In this document: in pieces, positions 1 through 5,678 of the stretch | Layout: every line of letters starts with the position of its first letter | Position numbering within the stretch: the stretch's first letter is position 1 | Assembly: GCA_025927935.1 (NCBI GenBank) | Contig: JAICKM010000474.1 | Coordinates: 1-5,678 of the forward strand | Length of the DNA stretch: 5,678 nucleotides | Direction of reading: 5' to 3' | Source of the DNA: Chloroflexia bacterium | GTDB lineage: Bacteria > Chloroflexota > Chloroflexia > QHBQ01 > JADMIH01 | Notes under the pieces: generated by a model | Seen by the model: only the letters and a program-made list of their open reading frames with translations | The model's database searches: none | Told to the model about the DNA's origin: nothing | Translations under genes and position numbers: made by a program

Positions 1-3000
1 CGACCATCCGGCCCGGCGGCCACGCCCACGGGCACAGCGAGGCCGAGCGCCGCCGAGTCCGGCGTTTTCAGCACGGTGGCCGGTCCGGCTTGCAGATCGA
101 TAAAGTTCACCGTGTTGCCCGCGGGATCGGTCACGGCCAGCCGGTTGCCCCAGACGGCCAGGTGGCCGCCGCCCCTGGCCCCGCCGACGGGCACTTTCCA
201 CTCCTGGTCGATCACGCCCGCCGCGTTGAAGCGGACCACCCGCCCGGCCAGATCCGCCGCGTAGATGATGCCGCTGGCGGTCACGGCCACGTCCACCGGC
301 TGGCTCAGCGCCTGATGCATGGCATCGCCCGCGTTCATGCTGAATTCCGGCGCCCCGTTGCTATTGACGCGCACCACGCGCCCGTTCGCCGTATCGGCAA
401 TGTAAAGCCGCCCGTCGGGACCCCAGGCAATGCCGCTGGCCGGGGAAAGGCCCACCTGGCCGTGCCGCAGATGGGCGATCAGCGTGCCGTTGCCGTCGAA
501 CAGTTGCACATCGCCGTGCCCGGCGTCGAGCGCCGCGATGATGCCGTCGCCACTCACGGCGATATCGCTCAAGTTGGCGAACTGCCCGTCGCCGTCGCCT
601 GGGCTGCCCCAGGCCGCCACTTGCTTGCCGGCCTGGTCATAGACGAGGATGCGCCCGTGGCCGGTATCGCCGACCACGACCCGGCCATCGGGCAGCACGC
701 CGACGCCGCGGGCCTCCAGCCAGCCGCCTTGCCCGCTGATGCTGCCGGTCTTCTGAACGCCAAGCGCGGGCTGGGCGGCGCCGATGAGCGCGGCATCCGG
801 GCTAGGCGCGTCCGGGCGTTCGGCAGCGGGCCACGCGCCCTCGGCGAGCGGCCCCAGCGCCGTGGGTGGCAGCAATTCGCGCGGCCCCCCCGGCGGCTGC
901 CAGTAGAACTCGAACAGCGTATTGTCGCGCGTGGCCTGGAAACGCACCTCCAGCGCGTGATCGCCCGCGGTGAGCGGCACCGCGGCGGGCTGGCTGTCGG
1001 TAACGCCCGGCACGTTGCGCGTGCCCACCAACTGGCCGTCGATCCACACGGCGACGCGCCCGGCGGTTCGCGCATCCAGGCTGTATGATCCGGTCTGGGG
1101 AGCGTGCAGTGTACCGCGCCAGATCGCGGCTTGAGCCGATCCGCCGCCCAGGCTGCCGTTGGCGAGACGCCAGCCGAGGAAGCCGTCCCGGCGCACAATC
1201 GGCGGCGGACCGGCAGCAGGCGGAAGCGTCGCGGTGGTAAACCACTCCGGCCCGGACACCGCCGCGTAGCCGGTGCCGAGCAAGGCGCCCGCCGGGCCGT
1301 TCCAGAGAAACGCCCGGTCGATGGGCACCAGGGTGCCCGTATCGGTGCTCCAGCGCAATTCCACCGCGCCCTGCGGATCGGCCAGCGTGCCCGCCAGGCG
1401 TACCTGGTGGACGCCCTGCGCCAACACGATACGCCCCGGCACCGGCGCGGTCGTCCCCACAGTATCAGTCAACAGCGGGCGCCCGTCGATCTCCAGCGTG
1501 GCGCCCAGCGGCGCTTTCAACTCAAAGTTGTAGGCGCCGTAGGCCGGCGCCACCAGGCCGCCCGTCCATTGCACGGCCAGCGGATAGGTCATCCAGGTGG
1601 GCGGGTGGATCGTCGCGGCATCCTCGCCGGTGCCCAGCGTGCCGAGCCGGGCTTCCGACTGCTCGAACAGCGGGCCTTGCGGCGGGCCATAGCGCGCCGT
1701 CACCTGGCGCCGGGCGTCGAACTGCGCGCTATCTACCTCGTAGGCGGTAAAGAAGACCCGGCCATCGGGGGTATTGACGACGTGGCGGGTGCCGTCCGGG
1801 TAATAGGATTGCAGGATGGGCAAGTACGCCTCGTTTGAGGGAAACACCAGGAAATGGGCGTTCTTGTCGCCGTTGCGAGTCAACGGCAGATCGTCGCTGG
1901 GGTTTGTCAGATCATCGCCCTGGACGCGGTCGGCGAGGAACAGGGCCGGACCCGAGCGCCAGTAGAACTCCGGCACGTCCATCTGGTAGACCAGATCGCG
2001 TTGTGGGTTCAGTTGCGCGGCATAGCGCCCGGCCAGCGTGTACCAGTAGTAATGGGCCGCCGCAGTGTAGGGACCGAAATAAAAGCTCAGCGTTTGCGCG
2101 CCGAGCAGCACGACCAGGAGCACCAGCGCGCCGTCCAGCGCCAGGCGCAGGATGCGCGTGCGAGGCGGCAGCGCCACGCGCCAGCGCACCGGCGGGATGC
2201 CGCGCGCCACCCGGTCCAGGTACACGGCGGGCACCAGGGCCAGCGTGGGCACCATGCCAGCGACGCGTTGCAGCGTCGGGGTATCGCTGGTCAGCGCGGC
2301 CCCGGCCAACCCGCTCACGATCCACACCGCGAGCACGGCAAAGCGCACGTCGCCGAGCCGCCACACCATATAGGCCACGCCCAATATCCAGACGCCGGCC
2401 CAGGCCACGGGCAAGATGGGCAGGCCCGTGGGATAGAACGGCCCGGCCTCGCGCCCCACATCGAACGCGCTAAAGGTCAGCCCAAACTGGCGAAGCAGGA
2501 TCACCACCCAGTTGTTGGTGCCGTAGGCGGCGAAAACGTCTTGCGCGTGATTGAAGATGACCACGCCGTTATAGCGCTGGGTCAGCGCATCAGGGTGGGA
2601 CAGAACATAGAGGCCGTTGGGGGCGTAGGTCAGTCCGGCGGCCAGTGCCATCAGCACGAGGCCCGGCAGATAGCGGCGGATGCCGGTGCGGCCCCAGCGC
2701 AACAAGAGGTAGATCGCCAGCAGCGCCAGGAACACCGGCAAGAGCTTGCCTGCCACGTAGCCGTAGAGCGTGAAGCCGCCGGCCAGGCCGCTCAGCACGA
2801 AATCGAGCGGGCGGCGCGTTTGCAGGGCGCGGTAAAGATAATAGAAGCACACGGTCCAGGTAAACAGAGTGATCGTGCTCTCGCCCGCCGTGCGACTGAA
2901 CTGGATGGCGAAATCGGAGACTGCCAGCAAGCCCGCCGCAAGCAGGCCCGCGCGAGGCGACCAGACCGCCCGGCCAATGCGGTAGGTGTACCAGACCGTG

Positions 3001-3929
3001 CCAATGCCGGCCAACGCGTGGACCATGCGCGCCCCGGCCAGCGTATCGCCGAAGACCTTGAGCGATTGGGCAACCAGCCAGAAATAGAAGCTGGGCACAC
3101 CCCACCAGCCGGCGCCGAAAAAGACGAACGGCGCCTGGTTCATCGGCTCGCCCCGGTTGATGTGACGCGCATCGACCGCCCGGTCGCCTTCGTCGCTGTA
3201 GGGGCCGATGGGGATGGTTTCCAGGTTCCAGACGCGGACGACCACTGCGACGAGCATAATCAGACCAATCACCAGCCATTCACCGCGCGTCATGGGCGGC
3301 TCCGCCTCCGGCTCCGCGGGGTCGTGGGGCACCAGGCCGGGGGTGGCGGGGCGCATACCGGCAAAGGTGAGGGCGAGCGCAACCAGCGCGGCCAGCCAGA
3401 CCCAGGGCGCCCGCGGATCGCCAAAGTCGGTCTGTAGCAGCAGGTAGCACCAGCCCGCCAGCCCGGCGACAATCAGCATACCGACGACGGTGCCCGCCCG
3501 ACCCAGGCGCGTGCGCATGTCTTTAAAGCGATCCCAGGCGGCGCGTATGCGCCCCGGCGCGGCGGGGGCTGGGGCGCCGGACGCCACCGCGGCCACCTGC
3601 ACGGTGTCCGCCGGCCCAGCCCGGCGCACCGGAAGGCTCGTGGTAGCCGGCGCGGCGGGCGGTACATCCGCAGGCGGCGGCGGGACCAGGCGCCGGCCTT
3701 GCCGGACCCAGGCAACCAGGCCCACCAGCAATACCGCGACCTGCACCAGGCCGGTGCCCACGGCGGGATTGCCGCCGCCGCTCCCGCGCATCATCTGCTC
3801 GCCCCACAGGGCGAGCGCCAGCGCGCTTAGCCCAGCCAGCGCCACCCGGTAGCGCCAGAACGAGCGGAGCACGGGCGCCTGCGCCAGGCGGGCAGCAGCA
3901 GGCAGATCTGCCGGGATCCAGCGGCGCAT
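1..3929 (-). CDS. GT39/PMT-like membrane glycosyltransferase with two PA14-like domains and a C-terminal NHL propeller (3' end cut by window)
   Basis: This frame runs 1309 codons without a stop to the left edge, so the C-terminus is missing. Residues 29-47, 57-75, 147-165 and 175-192 look like membrane helices, with a Pro/Ala-rich linker at about 81-127. A family-39-like GT-C core follows from about 217. Its first outside loop has PYSDEGD (243-249), and D246-E247 sit where PMT/ArnT enzymes carry their catalytic acid. About ten more helices end near 617, and a TPTLQRVAGMVP stretch lies before the last ones. Then come an outside domain (about 620-742), PA14-like modules at about 745-880 (W788-T-G, IDGRPLL) and 908-1022 (IW937RGTLHAP, WIDGQLV), and NHL-type blades from about 1066 (GDTGHGRI, D1088; ADTANGRV, D1179; ADLAGRVV, D1226). 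Five blades and the start of a sixth are visible. Family enzymes transfer sugars from polyprenyl-phosphate donors on the outer membrane face; acceptor and sugar cannot be read here. The ATG at 3929 has AGGTGA four bases upstream and overlaps the stop of the deacylase gene. Family and domain order are fairly secure, but substrate is unknown. Confidence 0.9.
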   Translation of the reverse strand, partial: MRRWIPADLPAAARLAQAPVLRSFWRYRVALAGLSALALALWGEQMMRGSGGGNPAVGTGLVQVAVLLVGLVAWVRQGRRLVPPPPADVPPAAPATTSLPVRRAGPADTVQVAAVASGAPAPAAPGRIRAAWDRFKDMRTRLGRAGTVVGMLIVAGLAGWCYLLLQTDFGDPRAPWVWLAALVALALTFAGMRPATPGLVPHDPAEPEAEPPMTRGEWLVIGLIMLVAVVVRVWNLETIPIGPYSDEGDRAVDARHINRGEPMNQAPFVFFGAGWWGVPSFYFWLVAQSLKVFGDTLAGARMVHALAGIGTVWYTYRIGRAVWSPRAGLLAAGLLAVSDFAIQFSRTAGESTITLFTWTVCFYYLYRALQTRRPLDFVLSGLAGGFTLYGYVAGKLLPVFLALLAIYLLLRWGRTGIRRYLPGLVLMALAAGLTYAPNGLYVLSHPDALTQRYNGVVIFNHAQDVFAAYGTNNWVVILLRQFGLTFSAFDVGREAGPFYPTGLPILPVAWAGVWILGVAYMVWRLGDVRFAVLAVWIVSGLAGAALTSDTPTLQRVAGMVPTLALVPAVYLDRVARGIPPVRWRVALPPRTRILRLALDGALVLLVVLLGAQTLSFYFGPYTAAAHYYWYTLAGRYAAQLNPQRDLVYQMDVPEFYWRSGPALFLADRVQGDDLTNPSDDLPLTRNGDKNAHFLVFPSNEAYLPILQSYYPDGTRHVVNTPDGRVFFTAYEVDSAQFDARRQVTARYGPPQGPLFEQSEARLGTLGTGEDAATIHPPTWMTYPLAVQWTGGLVAPAYGAYNFELKAPLGATLEIDGRPLLTDTVGTTAPVPGRIVLAQGVHQVRLAGTLADPQGAVELRWSTDTGTLVPIDRAFLWNGPAGALLGTGYAAVSGPEWFTTATLPPAAGPPPIVRRDGFLGWRLANGSLGGGSAQAAIWRGTLHAPQTGSYSLDARTAGRVAVWIDGQLVGTRNVPGVTDSQPAAVPLTAGDHALEVRFQATRDNTLFEFYWQPPGGPRELLPPTALGPLAEGAWPAAERPDAPSPDAALIGAAQPALGVQKTGSISGQGGWLEARGVGVLPDGRVVVGDTGHGRILVYDQAGKQVAAWGSPGDGDGQFANLSDIAVSGDGIIAALDAGHGDVQLFDGNGTLIAHLRHGQVGLSPASGIAWGPDGRLYIADTANGRVVRVNSNGAPEFSMNAGDAMHQALSQPVDVAVTASGIIYAADLAGRVVRFNAAGVIDQEWKVPVGGARGGGHLAVWGNRLAVTDPAGNTVNFIDLQAGPATVLKTPDSAALGLAVPVGVAAGPDG
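3291..3309 (-). promoter_or_regulatory. Possible internal translation start within the large glycosyltransferase gene
   Basis: In-frame codon Met213 (ATG at 3293-3291) is preceded on the minus strand by GGAG at a spacing of six bases (3303-3300) and by GGAGG at 11 bases (3309-3305). It sits exactly between the N-terminal extension and the first helix of the conserved glycosyltransferase core. The same bases encode a Glu/Pro-rich linker, whose GAG and GCG codons could create the motif by chance. Confidence 0.3.
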
Positions 3930-4399
3930 CACGTCACCTGGACGACCACGGCCCCGGTGATTTGCTGGAGCGCATTGGGATCGATGGGGAACAGGGCGTC
4001 GGGCGCACCGGCGGCGCCATAGACGACCGGCCAGTTCAGCAGAGCCTGCTCCATATAGGTCGGCAGCGCGGTCACATGCCCCAGGGGCGGCACCCCACCG
4101 ATGGCATAGCCGGTGACTTCGCGCACGAGCGCGGCGGGGGCCATGCCGACCGCCGCCGGATCGACGCGCCGCAACGCCGCCAGTTTCGCCGTGTCCACGC
4201 GCCGGTCGCCGGGGCAAAGCACCAGCACCGGATCATCTCCGGCCACAAACACCAGTGACTTCACAATCGCGCCCACCGGGCAGCCTACCGCTTCGGCGGC
4301 CAGGATAGCCGTCTTTGCGCTGCCCGGCACCCGGACCACCTGGACATCCAGATCCAGCGCCTCCAGGGCCGCCTGTACTCGTTCGGGTCCACTCGCCAT
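3929..4399 (-). CDS. YbaK/EbsC-family aminoacyl-tRNA deacylase
   Basis: This complete 156-residue protein matches the usual size of stand-alone YbaK/EbsC domains (E. coli YbaK has 159). The family hydrolyses mischarged tRNAs in trans, such as Cys- or Ala-tRNA(Pro), in the cytoplasm. Visible hallmarks are AIVKSLVF (44-51), with K47 at the position of the conserved lysine, GDRRVDTAKLA (64-74) on the second core strand, and TGYAIGGVPPLGH (96-108), the substrate-loop motif equivalent to GGISPLG in YbaK. A short tail (DALFPIDPNAL, then TGAVVVQVT) closes the fold. The start is firm: AAGGAG lies six bases before the ATG and a good promoter lies just upstream. An ATG six bases earlier is out of frame. 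The stop TGA shares its A with the ATG of the downstream glycosyltransferase gene. The motifs fit the EbsC-like branch better than true YbaK, so which mischarged tRNA it edits is undecided and no symbol is given. Confidence 0.93.
   Translation of the reverse strand: MASGPERVQAALEALDLDVQVVRVPGSAKTAILAAEAVGCPVGAIVKSLVFVAGDDPVLVLCPGDRRVDTAKLAALRRVDPAAVGMAPAALVREVTGYAIGGVPPLGHVTALPTYMEQALLNWPVVYGAAGAPDALFPIDPNALQQITGAVVVQVT
3934..3939 (-). promoter_or_regulatory. Ribosome binding site of the large glycosyltransferase gene, inside the end of the deacylase gene
   Basis: AGGTGA, the 3' part of the extended Shine-Dalgarno consensus GGAGGTGATC, lies four bases before the ATG at 3929, within the last codons of the deacylase gene. 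With the TGATG overlap it supports this start and coupled translation of the two genes. Confidence 0.65.
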
Positions 4400-4405
4400 G
4401 CCATA

Positions 4406-4411
4406 CTCCTT
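4406..4411 (-). promoter_or_regulatory. Ribosome binding site of the deacylase gene
   Basis: AAGGAG on the minus strand lies six bases before the ATG at 4399. It fixes this start over the out-of-frame ATG that begins at 4405, directly against the site. Confidence 0.85.
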
Positions 4412-4429
4412 GGTGGGAAATGTCGCTCC

Positions 4430-4458
4430 AGTGTAGCACGACCCCCGATGTGCTGCAA
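4430..4458 (-). promoter_or_regulatory. Sigma70-type promoter for the deacylase-glycosyltransferase operon
   Basis: Read on the minus strand, TTGCAG (4458-4453) and TACACT (4435-4430) are separated by 17 bases, and TGC just before the -10 makes it an extended -10 promoter. The predicted transcript would begin near 4423, giving a leader of about 24 bases that contains the AAGGAG ribosome site. Spacing and position relative to the gene support the call; it is a motif reading only. Confidence 0.7.
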
Positions 4459-4478
4459 GGTCGCACGGCGATCTCTGA

Positions 4479-4508
4479 TTGACACGCGCCGCGCCGCCGT
4501 GCTAGACT
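4479..4508 (+). promoter_or_regulatory. Sigma70-type promoter for the rightward glycosyltransferase gene
   Basis: A perfect -35 TTGACA (4479-4484) and a -10 TAGACT (4503-4508) are separated by 18 bases, and TGC precedes the -10 (extended -10). Transcription would start near 4515, leaving about 30 bases of leader before the ATG at 4545. The spacer is almost pure G+C, in contrast to the two hexamers. The -35 hexamers of this promoter and the leftward one are 20 bases apart, back to back. Confidence 0.75.
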
Positions 4509-4544
4509 GGGCCGAATCTTAGCGAAAGGGCCGTTGCCCCGCGT

Positions 4545-5678
4545 ATGCAAACTGCTGCGAACGTCGATACCAATCGCGCAACAGCTCCATCCCGGTTCCG
4601 CCTGCCAACCCCGTGGGTAGATGTGCGTAATCTCTACATCATCCTCGCGGGTTGCGTGGCGCTGCTGGTGCTGTTGCCGCCGGAGCACGAATACCCGATC
4701 ATCGACGATTGGATCTATGCCGGGTCGGTCCAGCACCAGGTAGCGACCGGCGTCTTCGCCATGCCGCCCCAGTCGCAAGCCAATCTGGTCGGGCTGACGC
4801 TCTGGGGCACGCTCTGGGTACGGCTCTTTGGCTTCAGCTATACCACGCTGACCTATGCCACGCTGGCACTGGCGCTGCTGGGGTTGCTGGCCTTCTACGG
4901 TGTGGCCCGGCGGGTGGGCACGCTGCCCAACGCCGCCCTGCTCGGCACGGGCTTGCTGGCTGTCAACCCGCTGTTCTTGCATCTCAGCGCCAGTTTCATG
5001 ACCGATGTGCCCTTCCTGGCCCTGGTGCTGGTCGCGTGCTACGGCTACGTGCGCGGGCTGCAACGCGGGCAGCCGGGTTGGCTCCTGGCGGCGGGCGTGT
5101 GTGCCGGATGGGGCTTCCTGATCCGCCAGTTCGCCGCCCTGGTGCCGGCCGGGTTTTTCGGCTATCTGCTGCTGGCGGGACTGCCGGCCCGGCGCTGGCG
5201 CTGGCGCGAGATGCTGCTCGTCGCCGGGCCACCCGCGCTGATCGTGCTGGGCTGGGCGATCTGGAGCCATGAAACGCCGCCCACACCCTTCACCACGGCG
5301 GCCGATCAGCGTCGCGCCGCCTTTGTGCTCAAGCCCGCCTGGCTGGAGGTCTTCCTGCTGCGCACCTTGACGATCCTGCCGCTGACCGCGCTCTCGGCCT
5401 GGGCGGCGATCATCCTGCCCCGGCGGCGCTGGTGGCTGGTCGCGCTATGGGCCATGCTTGTCGCCGGGGCCGCATGGATCGCCGGGAGCTTATCCCACAT
5501 CTGGATCGCGAACACGCAGTCGCCGTTCACTTTCCGCCTGGGACCGCTGGCGCTGGACTTCCCCCAGCAGACCTATCCGTTCGGCTCCGAGGGCAGCATC
5601 CTGCGGGAAGGCGGCATCGACTTCTTCCAGTACCGCCAGGCGCCCATCTGGAGTCCCGAAGCCTGGCACCTGCTGTTC
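4545..5678 (+). CDS. Polytopic GT-C / PMT_2-like glycosyltransferase (N-terminal part, cut by window)
   Basis: The first 378 codons are in the window, with no stop before the right edge. A hydrophilic N-tail of about 29 residues precedes helix 1 (30-46). The first outside loop holds PIIDDWIYAGSV (51-62), and the D54-D55 pair occupies the position of the acidic catalytic residues of GT39 proteins. Further hydrophobic segments lie at about 101-121, 130-148 and 155-171, then several to about 320. The FMTDVPFLAL stretch (T153-D154) is typical of PMT_2-type proteins. From about 325 the chain becomes a soluble loop rich in aromatic residues and Pro. By family it should transfer sugar from a polyprenyl-phosphate donor to a lipid, glycan or protein outside the membrane; neither donor nor acceptor can be told. 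The ATG at 4545 is the only in-frame start between the promoter and helix 1 that leaves a sensible cytoplasmic tail. It lacks a well-spaced Shine-Dalgarno site (GAAAGGG ends 14 bases upstream). It is transcribed away from the deacylase operon. Confidence 0.88.
   Translation, partial: MQTAANVDTNRATAPSRFRLPTPWVDVRNLYIILAGCVALLVLLPPEHEYPIIDDWIYAGSVQHQVATGVFAMPPQSQANLVGLTLWGTLWVRLFGFSYTTLTYATLALALLGLLAFYGVARRVGTLPNAALLGTGLLAVNPLFLHLSASFMTDVPFLALVLVACYGYVRGLQRGQPGWLLAAGVCAGWGFLIRQFAALVPAGFFGYLLLAGLPARRWRWREMLLVAGPPALIVLGWAIWSHETPPTPFTTAADQRRAAFVLKPAWLEVFLLRTLTILPLTALSAWAAIILPRRRWWLVALWAMLVAGAAWIAGSLSHIWIANTQSPFTFRLGPLALDFPQQTYPFGSEGSILREGGIDFFQYRQAPIWSPEAWHLLF

Larger units (their letters stand above)
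4426..4513. repeat. Imperfect inverted repeat spanning the two divergent -10 regions
   Basis: The arm at 4426-4443 read on the minus strand and the arm at 4496-4513 read on the plus strand share CGTGCTAnACTGG and match at about 14 of 18 positions. Each arm covers one extended -10 element, so the symmetry may simply reflect two copies of the same promoter consensus. A shared regulator site is the alternative. Confidence 0.5.

Noticed and set aside
885..891. Run of seven C (seven G on the coding strand) as a phase-variation tract
   Set aside because: The reading frame is continuous and domain-consistent on both sides. The run encodes a Pro-Pro-Gly-Gly-Pro turn, and such tracts are expected in GC-rich DNA.
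90..1088. 332-codon open frame on the plus strand
   Set aside because: It is antisense to the NHL propeller and second PA14-like region and rich in His/Arg/Ala. No domain pattern or ribosome site was seen.
1104..1838. 244-codon open frame on the plus strand
   Set aside because: It is an antisense shadow of the first PA14-like module; its composition is Arg/Gly/Ala-rich and low in order.
1854..3437. 527-codon open frame on the plus strand
   Set aside because: It lies antisense to the glycosyltransferase core, whose frame gives coherent helices and motifs. Its product is a His/Gln/Arg/Gly-rich string with no hydrophobic core, as expected from the complement of GC-biased codons.
4450..4467. 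GTGC...GCAC short palindrome between the two promoters as an operator
   Set aside because: Only four base pairs match around a nine-base centre, which is too weak to separate from chance in this composition.
4400..4544. Small RNA, riboswitch or terminator in the intergenic region
   Set aside because: Apart from the two promoters and ribosome site, no GC-rich stem followed by a T run is present, and both leaders are too short (about 24 and 30 bases) for a riboswitch.
4233..5270. 345-codon open frame on the minus strand
   Set aside because: It runs across the deacylase 5' part, both promoters and the rightward glycosyltransferase. Its Gln/Arg/His-rich product has no recognisable fold.
1..5678. 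Insertion sequences, CRISPR arrays, tRNA or rRNA genes
   Set aside because: No terminal repeats, transposase motifs, spaced direct repeats or RNA-gene signatures were seen. Nearly every base is covered by three coherent coding regions.

Overview
The window is GC-rich bacterial DNA, almost wholly coding. It holds three genes around one divergent promoter region. A very large polytopic glycosyltransferase with PA14-like and NHL-propeller tails, an actinobacterial/Chloroflexota-style YbaK/EbsC protein, and extended -10 promoters of the form TGC-TAnACT together suggest a member of the Chloroflexota. This placement is inference from gene style and composition; no marker gene is present.

Layout. 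Positions 1-3929 on the minus strand are a single uninterrupted reading frame of at least 1309 codons, cut at its 3' end by the window edge. It encodes a GT-C fold, family-39-like (PMT/ArnT-type) membrane glycosyltransferase. The protein has an unusual N-terminal extension (four predicted membrane helices and a Pro/Ala-rich linker), a catalytic-type Asp-Glu loop, a multi-helix core, an outside-facing domain, two PA14-like beta modules and a C-terminal NHL-type beta-propeller. Immediately upstream, with a TGATG stop/start overlap, lies a complete 156-residue YbaK/EbsC-family aminoacyl-tRNA deacylase gene (3929-4399, minus). The two therefore look like a translationally coupled operon.

Positions 4400-4544 are the only non-coding stretch. 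They carry two back-to-back sigma70-type promoters with extended -10 elements. One drives the deacylase/glycosyltransferase pair leftward, the other drives a gene rightward. Their -10 regions form an imperfect inverted repeat.

Positions 4545-5678 on the plus strand are the first 378 codons of a second polytopic GT-C/PMT-like membrane protein, cut by the right edge.

How the parts may work together: two membrane glycosyltransferases that would use polyprenyl-phosphate sugars flank a tRNA-proofreading gene. The envelope theme (surface glycan or glycoprotein synthesis) is clear. The role of the deacylase in that setting is not, and it may be a passenger. The most distinctive object is the glycosyltransferase-PA14-PA14-NHL fusion. 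The many other long open frames are antisense or shifted-frame shadows typical of high-GC coding DNA.
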